Part shown: positions 20,730 to 28,379 of the stretch, piece after piece
Layout of the letters: each line of letters opens with the position of its first letter
Position numbering within the stretch: position 1 is the stretch's first letter
NCBI RefSeq assembly: GCF_003002065.1
Contig: NZ_PVZG01000013.1
Span: 62,001 to 126,000 of the forward strand
Source: Pseudosporangium ferrugineum
GTDB lineage: Bacteria; Actinomycetota; Actinomycetes; Mycobacteriales; Micromonosporaceae
Length of the DNA stretch: 64,000 nucleotides
Direction: 5' to 3'
The notes under the pieces: generated by a model
Told to the model about the DNA's origin: nothing
The model's input: only the letters and a program-made list of their open reading frames with translations
Database searches by the model: none
Made by a program: the position numbers and the translations under genes

Positions 20730-20996
20730 CTGCAGGACCACCTTTCAGTCCCCTCCCCGCGTCAACCGATGTCGTTCCCCAGCCGCATTCGTGCCGGTGA
20801 TCAAAAGTTTGGACCGGGGGGCGTTAAGCGGAGGTGAGGAAGGCGTCCGGGTGGCATGAATCAGGGAGAACCCTGAGGTCGCCCGCCCGGCAACCCACCC
20901 GGATTGATGGGAGATGGACTGAATCGGGCGCAATTCCGATTACCTTGTTCAACCCCGGTAATCTGCAGGTGGAACGTTTCGCCAGGAGGAGGTTCG

Positions 20997-21782
20997 GTGG
21001 TCTTCAAGCGGATGATGCAGGCGATGGGTGTGGGCGGGCCGTCCGTGGAGACGGTGCTCGCGAACCCCAACTGCCGGCCCGGCGGCTACCTGGAGGGCCA
21101 GGTGCACGTCATGGGCGGGGACCACGCCGTCGACATCGAGTACGTCGCGGTCGGCCTGATCACCCGGGTCGAGGTGGAGAGCGGCGACAGCGAGTACAAC
21201 ACCGACCAGGAATTCCACCGTCAGCGCCTGACCGGCTCGTTCAAGCTCGACGCGGGCGCGCGCTACGACGTCCCCTTCCGCTTCGACGTGCCGTGGGAAA
21301 CCCCGATCACCGAGGTGTACGGGCAGCACCTGCACGGGATGACCATGGGACTGCGTACGGAGCTCGAAGTGGCCCGGGCGGTCGACAAGGGTGACCTGGA
21401 CGCCGTGGCGGTCCACCCGCTGCCGGCCCAGGAGCGGATCCTCGACGCGTTCCTGCGGCTCGGCTTCCGCTTCAGCCGCGCCGACGTGGAGCGCGGCCGG
21501 GTGTACGGCGTGCAGCAGACGCTCCCGTTCTACCAGGAGATCGAGTTCTACCCGCCGGCCCAGTTCGCGCACGGCATCAACCAGCTCGAGGTGACCTTCA
21601 TCCCGACGCCGCAGCAGCTCCAGGTGGTGCTGGAGATCGACAAGCGCGGCGGGCTGTTCACCGAGGGGCACGACGCCTTCGGCCGGTTCGATGTCGACTA
21701 CCGGACCGTCGACCAGATCGACTGGACCGCGCAGCTCAACGGCTGGCTGCAGCAGTCCGCCCAGCGCCGGGGCTTCTTCTAG
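20997..21782 (+). CDS. Spo0M-like sporulation-control protein
   Basis: A 261-aa protein of the Spo0M family, which has an arrestin-like beta-sandwich fold and affects sporulation and division in Bacillus. GTG 20997 follows AGGAGGAGG (20984-20992) at a spacing of 4. Family features include the start VVFKRMMQAMGVG, the paired-strand segment PGGYLEGQVHVMGGDHAVDI and the middle DVPFRFDVPWETPITEVYG. No signal peptide or membrane helix, so it acts in the cytoplasm. It is alone on its strand between divergent sigB and convergent dtd. Its role in an actinomycete life cycle is inferred from the family name only. Confidence 0.9.
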   Translation: MVFKRMMQAMGVGGPSVETVLANPNCRPGGYLEGQVHVMGGDHAVDIEYVAVGLITRVEVESGDSEYNTDQEFHRQRLTGSFKLDAGARYDVPFRFDVPWETPITEVYGQHLHGMTMGLRTELEVARAVDKGDLDAVAVHPLPAQERILDAFLRLGFRFSRADVERGRVYGVQQTLPFYQEIEFYPPAQFAHGINQLEVTFIPTPQQLQVVLEIDKRGGLFTEGHDAFGRFDVDYRTVDQIDWTAQLNGWLQQSAQRRGFF

Positions 21783-21795
21783 GAGAACCCGGGGG

Positions 21796-22218
21796 CTACA
21801 GCTCCAGGAGGACGGTTCGGGGGCCGACGTTGACGCTTTCGACGAGCATGTGGGTGCGGAAGCGGCCCGTCTCGACCGGGGCGCCCCGGGCGCGCAGGGC
21901 TTCGACGAACGCGGTGAACAGGGGTTCGGCCAGTTCGGCGGGGGCCGCGGCCGACCAGGTGGGGCGGCGGCCCTTGCGGGCGTCGCCGTACAGGGTGAAC
22001 TGGCTGACCACCAGCAGGGGCGCGGCCAGTTCGGCGGCGGAGCGTTCGTCGTCGAGGATGCGCAGGTCGTGGACCTTGCGGGCCAGGGTCGCGGCCAGCG
22101 CCGGGGTGTCGGTGTGAGTGACGCCGAGCAGGACGAGCAGGCCGTCCTCGATCTTGCCGACGACCTGCTCGTCCACGGTCACGCTGGCCCGGCTCACGGT
22201 CTGGATCAAAGCCCTCAT
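21796..22218 (-). CDS. dtd: D-aminoacyl-tRNA deacylase
   Basis: Hydrolyses D-aminoacyl-tRNA and Gly-tRNA(Ala), keeping D-amino acids out of translation. The 140 aa are the normal length. The catalytic-loop motif SQFTLYGDARKGRRPTW and the cross-dimer Gly-cis-Pro motif (NVGPRT, usually NSGPVT or NGGPVT) are both present, along with the MRALIQTVSRASVTV start. ATG 22218 is the only good start. It converges on the Spo0M-like gene with 13 bp between stops. Confidence 0.95.
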   Translation of the reverse strand: MRALIQTVSRASVTVDEQVVGKIEDGLLVLLGVTHTDTPALAATLARKVHDLRILDDERSAAELAAPLLVVSQFTLYGDARKGRRPTWSAAAPAELAEPLFTAFVEALRARGAPVETGRFRTHMLVESVNVGPRTVLLEL

Positions 22219-22237
22219 CGCGAGCGACGATAGCGGG

Positions 22238-22555
22238 TCAGTCGACCGCCGTGCTGCTCGCGTCGCTCGTGTAGGTGTTGTCGGCCGGGTCCAGGGCGCC
22301 GGTCGTCGCGTCGCCCATGGTGGTCGGGGCGACGCCCTCGCCGTGCCGGGCCCGGGGGCGGAAGCTGTTCGGGCCGGCCGTACCGCCCGTGGTGGTCATG
22401 ATGCCGCCGTCCGCGGGCGGCGGGCCGCCGTTCCTGAGCTGCTCCGGGTCGGTGCCCGCGGCGATGGTGCTGGACAGGCCCGGGTCGTCGTCGCCCCGGT
22501 CCGGGCGGGTGTTGCTCGGCACGTCCCGGACGGCTTCGGTGTCGTAGTCGCTCAT
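22238..22555 (-). CDS. Hypothetical 105-aa acidic protein
   Basis: Not recognised. From ATG 22555 (MSDYDTEAVRDVPS) it encodes a hydrophilic, Gly/Thr/Pro-rich protein with no predicted helix packing, signal peptide or membrane segment, probably disordered. No strong ribosome site. It ends 19 bp before dtd in the same direction, so the two may share a transcript, and its start faces the NACHT gene across 75 bp. The acidic start and absence of stops in this frame argue for a real gene, but it could be spurious. Confidence 0.5.
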   Translation of the reverse strand: MSDYDTEAVRDVPSNTRPDRGDDDPGLSSTIAAGTDPEQLRNGGPPPADGGIMTTTGGTAGPNSFRPRARHGEGVAPTTMGDATTGALDPADNTYTSDASSTAVD

Positions 22556-22630
22556 GGTGGCAGGGTTGCCCGTACGGGGCGGGGGCAAACCGGGGTTGGC
22601 CGCCGCCCGCGGGGCCGACATCATGGTCGG

Positions 22631-25600
22631 ATGTCACGGGGACTGCGCTACGTCGATGCCGTCCGACTGCTCGACGGGGCCGGCCCCGCCGCCAAAGCCG
22701 TCGACGACCTTCTCGGCGGGCTGCTGTCCGTCGCCACCGCCGGCGGCTCCGAGGTCGCGTTGTCGCTGTTCGACGCCAAGACCGAGATGGTCCGGCTCGG
22801 CCGGGAGGTGACCGGCAGGCTTTCCGACACCGTACGGGGACTGTCGCGCCACGACCGCAGCAACCGGCTCCAGGCCGCGCACGGCGTGCTCGTGCTCGCG
22901 GCGTACTTCGAGGTGCTCGACGAGGTGGTGGTCGCCGGTGGGGTGGGCTCGCCCGAGCTGACCCGCGACGAGCAGCTCCGGCTCGCCACCGGCACCCGCG
23001 TCGACGGGAACTGGCTCGAGCACCTGCTCACCGCGGCGATCCCCGTGCCCTCGGCCGAGCTGGCCGAGCGGGACCTGTTCGCGGGCCTGACCCACTATTA
23101 CGTGGCTGCGAGCGTACGGCTGCATCAGTTTCTTTCGGGTCTTGCCGTGTGGGAGGGCGCGAGTGACGCGGACCGGCTCGCCGCTCAGCGGCTGGTGGGG
23201 CAGGAGTTGCCGGCGAGGGCGGTGCGCCGGTATGAGGAGATGAGCCGGCGGCTGGCTCTGGACGTACCCGAATTCGGGATCTGGATGCAGCGGACCGAGT
23301 CCCGGGCCATCGGGCAGAGCCTGCGCGAGCTGCGGGAATTGCTGGAGCGCTCGGATTCCGGGCGGCGCGCCGAGGGCAGGCGGGCCGCGCTCGCGGCGGC
23401 CTACCGGGCCGACCTGGCGCAGCCGGTGGTCCGCGGCGATGCCGGCGACGTGCGCGTGCCGGCGCTGGGGGAGGCCTACCTGGACCCGCGGTTCCGGGTC
23501 CGGACCGCGACGCCCGGCGCGAACCCGGCGGAGGAGTCGTGGTGGACCGGCGACGTCCGCGACGACCTGGCGGCGTTCCTGGCCCGCTACCTGACCACGC
23601 CGCGGGCCGCGGAGGCGCCGATGGTGCTGCTCGGCCAGCCGGGGGCGGGCAAGTCCGCGCTGACCCGGGTGCTGGCCGCCCGGCTGCCGGCCGCCGACTT
23701 CCTGGTGGTCCGGGTGGTGCTGCGCGAGGTGCCGGCCGAGGCCGAGATCCAGGACCAGGTCGAGCTGGCGGTCCGCGCGACGATCGGGGAGAGCGTCGCG
23801 TGGCCGGAGCTGACCCGGGCGGCCGAGGGCGCCCTGCCGGTGCTCCTCCTCGACGGGTTCGACGAGCTGATCCAGGCCACCGGCATCCACCAGTCCGACT
23901 ACCTGCAGCGGGTCGCCGCCTTCCAGCAGCGCGAAGCCGTCCTCGGGCGGCCGGTCGCCGTGGTCGTCACCAGCCGCCTCGCCGTGGCGGATCGCGCCCG
24001 GCTGCCCGGCGGCGCGCTGGCCGTACGGCTGGAAGGCTTCGACGAGGCGCAGGTCACGGCCTGGCTGGCGACGTGGAACCGCGGGAACGCCGGCGTCGGC
24101 GGTTACCGTCCGCTGCCCGCCGGGGTGTTCGACAGCTTCCCCGACTTCTGCGAGCAGCCGCTGCTGCTGCTCATGCTCGCGCTCTACGACGCCGCCACGC
24201 ACGCGTTGCAGGAGGACCGTACGCTCGGGCGGGCCGAGCTCTACGAGCGGCTGCTGGGCAGCTTCGCCGAGCGGGAGGTACGCCGGCTGCACCCGCGCGC
24301 CCCCGAGGCGGTCGTGCCGGAACTGGTCGAGGACGAGCTGGTCCGGCTGTCCGTGGTGGCGTTCGCGATGTTCAACCGGCGCCGCCAGTCGGTCACCGAG
24401 CGGGAACTCGACGCCGACCTCGCCGCGCTGGGCCTGACGGCGGTGCGGCCGGGGCACACCGAGGCGTTCCACCGGCCGCTGACCGCGGGGGAGGAACTGG
24501 TCGGCCGGTTCTTCTTCATCCAGCGGTCGCGGGCCACCCAGGACGACCGCCTCCAGCAGACGTTCGAATTCCTGCACGCCACCTTCGGCGAATTTCTCGT
24601 GGCCCGGCTCGTGGTGCGTGCGGTCCGCGAGGTCACCGCGCGGGCGGCCGTCGCGCGACTCCCGCTCAGCGGCGGGCAACGCGACGACGGGCTGGTCCGT
24701 ACGCTGCTGGGATTCTCGCCGCTGGGCACCCGGGCGACCGTGCTGCCGTTCGTCGCGTCGATGCTCGCCGGCGAGGACCGCGTGGCGATCCGCGCCTGGC
24801 TGGTGGACGCCTTGCGGGCCGCGCTGCTGCGACCGGGGTACCCGGCGCACGAGTACCGGCCGGTCGACAAGCGGATCGACCATGCCATGGCGACGTACTC
24901 GCTGAACCTGGCGTTGCTCGCGCTGGCCTGCGGCGAACCGCTCCGGGCCTCGGAGATCTACGTCCACGCGGCGGACCCGGCCTTCTGGTTGCACGCCGCC
25001 GCGCTGCAGTGGGAGGCGGCGGTCCCGTCGGGCATGTGGCACGAGCTGGTGGCCACGCTGACGGTGATCCGCACCTGGGACGGTGACCGCCGGGACCTGG
25101 TGCTCGACCCCACGACCGAGCGCCGCTTCCCCGCCGTCGACGTCGACTGGCTCGCCGCGGACGCCGCGGTGCCGTACGACCGGATCGCCAACCGCCTCCA
25201 GCTCACCGTCGACACCGGGGCCGACCTCGTGCGGCTGGCCGCCGAACCGCTCGCCCGCTGGGTGCCGGACGCCGTCACGACCGTCGTACCCGTCGGCGGC
25301 GACCGGTCCGGCACGGTCGCCCACTGCCTCACCCGCGTCTGGGTCGACTCGGCCCGCCGCGCCGACGACCTGGCGGCCGCGTACGAGCCGGCGATGGCGG
25401 CGGTCTTCGGCGGCGGCGCCGAGCAGTCGGCATCCCAGCTCCACTTCGGCCGCTCGGCGCGCATGCTCCTCGGCATGCTGGCGCGCGACGCGGGCCGCCT
25501 CCCGGTCGAGGACGTGCTGGCCTGGCTGCGGCTGGTCACCCGCAGCACCTACTTGCGCCGCGCGGTCCCGGAGGTCCTGGAATGCCTGGCCGCGGTGCGG

Positions 25601-25858
25601 ACCCCGGACGGGCAGGCGCTGATGAGCGTCATCGGCGAGATGGACCTCCGCCGCCTCCGGCTGGCCCCGGTCGACCAGCTCCGCGCGCTCGCAGCCCTGG
25701 CCGGCCTCGACGGCGCGGTGCCGCCGGCCCGGCTGCTCAACCTGCGCGGCCACCTCGTCCCGGACCCGGCCGCGACGCTGGCCGACCCGGACGCCCGCCG
25801 GGCGCTGGAAGCGGACCGGACCCTGGCGGCGGGGGTGGAGCGCGCGCTGGCCCAATAG
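22631..25858 (+). CDS. NACHT-domain NTPase (bacterial NLR-like, probable defence protein)
   Basis: A 1075-aa STAND NTPase. ATG 22631 opens the domain MSRGLRYVDAVRLLDGAG; the frame is open upstream but overlaps dtd and the 105-aa gene. Residues 1-230 form a helical domain like the actinobacterial NACHT N-terminal helical family (NNH7, from memory). The NACHT core has Walker A GQPGAGKS at 335-342, Walker B LLLDGFDEL near 405-413 and a sensor-like Arg in VVVTSRLA. Winged-helix and helical parts follow (CEQPLLLLMLALYD, FEFLHATFGEFLVARLV). Residues about 620-1075 are helical with no clear LRR, TPR or WD repeats, presumably the ligand-sensing part. Related bacterial NACHT proteins stop phage infection. 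It converges on darTG. No separate effector such as a nuclease or protease was recognised. Confidence 0.85.
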   Translation: MSRGLRYVDAVRLLDGAGPAAKAVDDLLGGLLSVATAGGSEVALSLFDAKTEMVRLGREVTGRLSDTVRGLSRHDRSNRLQAAHGVLVLAAYFEVLDEVVVAGGVGSPELTRDEQLRLATGTRVDGNWLEHLLTAAIPVPSAELAERDLFAGLTHYYVAASVRLHQFLSGLAVWEGASDADRLAAQRLVGQELPARAVRRYEEMSRRLALDVPEFGIWMQRTESRAIGQSLRELRELLERSDSGRRAEGRRAALAAAYRADLAQPVVRGDAGDVRVPALGEAYLDPRFRVRTATPGANPAEESWWTGDVRDDLAAFLARYLTTPRAAEAPMVLLGQPGAGKSALTRVLAARLPAADFLVVRVVLREVPAEAEIQDQVELAVRATIGESVAWPELTRAAEGALPVLLLDGFDELIQATGIHQSDYLQRVAAFQQREAVLGRPVAVVVTSRLAVADRARLPGGALAVRLEGFDEAQVTAWLATWNRGNAGVGGYRPLPAGVFDSFPDFCEQPLLLLMLALYDAATHALQEDRTLGRAELYERLLGSFAEREVRRLHPRAPEAVVPELVEDELVRLSVVAFAMFNRRRQSVTERELDADLAALGLTAVRPGHTEAFHRPLTAGEELVGRFFFIQRSRATQDDRLQQTFEFLHATFGEFLVARLVVRAVREVTARAAVARLPLSGGQRDDGLVRTLLGFSPLGTRATVLPFVASMLAGEDRVAIRAWLVDALRAALLRPGYPAHEYRPVDKRIDHAMATYSLNLALLALACGEPLRASEIYVHAADPAFWLHAAALQWEAAVPSGMWHELVATLTVIRTWDGDRRDLVLDPTTERRFPAVDVDWLAADAAVPYDRIANRLQLTVDTGADLVRLAAEPLARWVPDAVTTVVPVGGDRSGTVAHCLTRVWVDSARRADDLAAAYEPAMAAVFGGGAEQSASQLHFGRSARMLLGMLARDAGRLPVEDVLAWLRLVTRSTYLRRAVPEVLECLAAVRTPDGQALMSVIGEMDLRRLRLAPVDQLRALAALAGLDGAVPPARLLNLRGHLVPDPAATLADPDARRALEADRTLAAGVERALAQ

Positions 25859-25927
25859 CCGGCGTCGGTGTCGCTTCGGGTCCGAACGGCCTAGCTCGCC
25901 CTGGAGCGCGGCCCGCGTGGTCACCCG

Positions 25928-27001
25928 TCAGGCAGGCAGAAGACCGGCCTCGGCGAGCCGGCGCGCGGCTACCGCAACGTGCTTGTCGGTGAACATCCGG
26001 GCCTTGCGCAGGCTCCAGGAGGCGACTCGCTCGGCAAGAGCGCCATGATCGGCCGTCTCCGGCTCGTGGCCGGAAGCGAAATGCACCGTGGCGAGAAGTT
26101 CCAGGCTGTATGGGGTTTCGAAACCGTCGACCAGTTCCAGCAGCGTCGTGAGGCGGCGAAGGCCGGCAGGCTCGTCCTGGAGGAGCCGCTCGGCCTCCTC
26201 GACACTTTCTCGGACAGGGTTGATCGGGGCGAATTCGGTCACCCGCGCCGATCTGTCGCCGAGCCCGTTCAGGTGGTGCCCCTCCAGCATGTCCAGGGTG
26301 CGGCTCAGCGCAGGGGCATACGGCCCGTAGGTTCCCCGGACGAAGGTCAGGCGGAGGGGAGCCCCGAGCACTTGGAGGAAGTAGGCCAGCTTCTGGATCT
26401 CGAGCTCACTGACGCCGTCCCGGACTTCCTGGAGCCGTGCGCGTATCAGGTACCGGCTGATGGTCGTCAGCAACAGGGCCCGCGACGGGTTGAGAGGTGG
26501 TCGCGGCATGGCGTTCGGCATCGCTGTCGGTGACGGGGCGCCCTCCGGCGGATAGACCACCACGCGCACCCCGGGCATCCGGTCGGCGGCCCGCTCGATC
26601 AGCGGTCGTACGTCCTCCCAGGCCAGGCCGCCGTTCCCGCACCCGAGTGCGGGAATCGCGACCGAGGTCATCCCTCGGTCGAGCACGGTCGCGACCAGCG
26701 ACTCCAGGCCGGCTGCGATGTCCTCGAGCCGGGAGTCGTCTCGCCAGTGCGACTTGGTCGGGAAATTGAGGATGTATCGTCGCGGGCCCAGGACACCCGT
26801 GTCGAAGGCCCAGACCACCCCGAGTTGGACCTCACCCCGGGAGCAGGCGGCCCGGTAGGCGCGGAAGTTGGCCGGGAAGGCCCGCTTGAACTGGAGTGCG
26901 ATGCCCTTGCCCATGACGCCGACCGTGTTGACCGTGTTGACGAGTGCGTCGACCTCGGCCGTCAACAGGTTGCCCGAGCCCTCCTCGATCACCTTGCTCA
27001 C
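25928..27001 (-). CDS. darG: DarG-type macro-domain antitoxin (DNA ADP-ribosylglycohydrolase)
   Basis: Antitoxin that strips ADP-ribose from thymidine in DNA and also binds the toxin. The protein is 357 aa, close to known DarG lengths. Residues 1-155 are a macrodomain with GNLLTAEVDALVNTVNTVG, GVMGKGIALQFK, a Lys in NFPTKSHWR at the place of the catalytic Lys, and PALGCGNGGLAW. Residues about 175-357 form the C-terminal domain (SELEIQKLAYFLQ ... YGPYAPAL) that in DarG neutralises DarT by direct contact. It follows darT with a 4-base ATGA overlap, so the pair is translationally coupled. It converges on the NACHT gene with a 69-bp gap. Confidence 0.93.
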   Translation of the reverse strand: MSKVIEEGSGNLLTAEVDALVNTVNTVGVMGKGIALQFKRAFPANFRAYRAACSRGEVQLGVVWAFDTGVLGPRRYILNFPTKSHWRDDSRLEDIAAGLESLVATVLDRGMTSVAIPALGCGNGGLAWEDVRPLIERAADRMPGVRVVVYPPEGAPSPTAMPNAMPRPPLNPSRALLLTTISRYLIRARLQEVRDGVSELEIQKLAYFLQVLGAPLRLTFVRGTYGPYAPALSRTLDMLEGHHLNGLGDRSARVTEFAPINPVRESVEEAERLLQDEPAGLRRLTTLLELVDGFETPYSLELLATVHFASGHEPETADHGALAERVASWSLRKARMFTDKHVAVAARRLAEAGLLPA

Positions 27002-27678
27002 CTCCGTCCGAACCCGTAGTACCAGTGGGGTCTGACGACAATCCGCTCTCCGAGAGCATGATCCATAAGTAGTTTACCGACTTGAGACCTGACCTGGTTG
27101 TTGTGCACCCCTACCCATCGGACGAGCGTCAAGGGCAGCGAGCGGTGCACGAGAAACTCGGCCTGACGTCGTCGCTGGCGGTCGGGGTCTTCGGGAGTGT
27201 TGTTCCAGCGTTCGGCGCCCATCAGCTCCCAGTCGACCATCCGCGCCATGTCGTTCAGGTCCGACGTGAATTCGCTGGTCGCAGTCGCGGCGTTGCCATC
27301 GGTGGCGACCCACGTCAGTCCGGCTTCCACCACGGCCTTCACGGTGGTGACCAGGTAGACCAGGGGTAGGTCGCCGCCCTGGTACCGACCCGGCACGCTG
27401 TCACGATGGTCGCACGCGATGCGGTACATCATGGGCGAGCGAGGTGCGAAATAGAACGGTACGTAATCACCGACATGGCCCGCCGGGGGGACTGGAATGG
27501 TCCGTTGCCGCCGCGCCTCCTTGATGTCCGCCGCGCCGACCTCTGATCGCGTCATGCCACGCCGCGCTACGACGTCGCAACTCAGGCAGCCGGCATCCCG
27601 GATGGCGGTCACGTTGTCGACGTGTGTGAAGTGGTACAGCCAGCGGTCGACGGTGGCTGGTACGACTGCGTCGGTCAT
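26998..27678 (-). CDS. darT: DarT-type DNA ADP-ribosyltransferase toxin
   Basis: Toxin that ADP-ribosylates thymidine in single-stranded DNA using NAD and blocks replication. ATG 27678 gives 226 aa, near the normal DarT size, and starts just before the family N-terminus WLYHFTHVDNVTAI; a longer frame from 27741 adds 21 residues without a site. The hallmark segment VPPAGHVGDYVPFYFAPRSPMMY is intact, with the NAD-binding Arg in the preceding IKEARRQR. The catalytic Glu is Glu174 in QAEFLVHRSLPL. darG follows directly. The pair matches DarTG systems, which act in phage defence and as toxin-antitoxin modules. The start faces the HhH-GPD gene across 122 bp, which should hold its promoter. Confidence 0.93.
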   Translation of the reverse strand: MTDAVVPATVDRWLYHFTHVDNVTAIRDAGCLSCDVVARRGMTRSEVGAADIKEARRQRTIPVPPAGHVGDYVPFYFAPRSPMMYRIACDHRDSVPGRYQGGDLPLVYLVTTVKAVVEAGLTWVATDGNAATATSEFTSDLNDMARMVDWELMGAERWNNTPEDPDRQRRRQAEFLVHRSLPLTLVRWVGVHNNQVRSQVGKLLMDHALGERIVVRPHWYYGFGRR

Positions 27679-27800
27679 GCTGTAGTTGGTCTCCGAATCC
27701 CCGAACGGCCGCGACGGCCGGTGGCGGGAACAGGATGTCATCGACGGAGCGTGCTGAGCCGGCGGCGCGGCGGCGCCTTCACGAAAGACAGGAATCGATC

Positions 27801-28379
27801 ATGGCCATCGCCCTCCCGATCGGAGAAGAAGCGAACGAGCTGCTCAATCAGGACCCTCTCGCCCTCCTCGTCGGGATGGTTCTGGACCAGCAGATTCCGC
27901 TCGAGAAGGCGTTCAGTTCGCCGTACGTGCTTGCTCAGCGGCTCGGGCACCCGCCCACCGCGACCGAGCTTGCCGGGTTCGATCCTGATGCGCTTGTCGC
28001 GATCTTCGCCGAGCCGCCCGCGCTGCATCGTTTTCCGAAGGCGATGGCCGGACGGGTGCAGGAGGTGTGCCGGGTCATTGTGGGCAGCTATGACGGTGAC
28101 GCTGCGAATCTGTGGCGGGAGGTCGCCGACGGCCGGGAGTTGGTCAAGCGGATCGCCGCGCTGCCCGGGTTCGGGAAGCAGAAGTCGCAGATCTTCGCCG
28201 CTCTGCTCGGGAAGCAGTACGGCGTGCGGCCCTCGGGGTGGCGGGAGGCGGCCGGCGGGTACGGCGAGGAGGGGGCGTATCGGTCGGTGGCCGACATCGT
28301 CGACGGGGATTCGCTTGTGCGGGTGCGGGCGTTCAAGAAAGAGATGAAGGCGGCGGCGAAGGGTGCGACAGCAGGGTGA
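27801..28379 (+). CDS. HhH-GPD-type base-excision repair family protein
   Basis: A 192-aa protein of the HhH-GPD superfamily, related to DNA glycosylases. ATG 27801 follows AGGAA (27790-27794). The N-terminal half has DPLALLVGMVLDQQIPLEKAF, and the helix-hairpin-helix motif is LPGFGKQKSQIFAALLG near 119-135. In EndoIII or AlkA a catalytic Asp follows the hairpin by about 20 residues; here that stretch reads QYGVRPSGWREAA with no Asp, so glycosylase activity is doubtful or uses another residue. Its last 47 bases overlap the end of the convergent GGDEF-EAL gene. It is divergent from darT, which damages DNA bases; a functional link is possible but only inferred. Confidence 0.85.
   Translation: MAIALPIGEEANELLNQDPLALLVGMVLDQQIPLEKAFSSPYVLAQRLGHPPTATELAGFDPDALVAIFAEPPALHRFPKAMAGRVQEVCRVIVGSYDGDAANLWREVADGRELVKRIAALPGFGKQKSQIFAALLGKQYGVRPSGWREAAGGYGEEGAYRSVADIVDGDSLVRVRAFKKEMKAAAKGATAG

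Noticed and set aside
22118..22630. Upstream extension of the NACHT frame
   Set aside because: It overlaps dtd and the 105-aa gene in antisense and has no domain similarity; the known family start coincides with ATG 22631.
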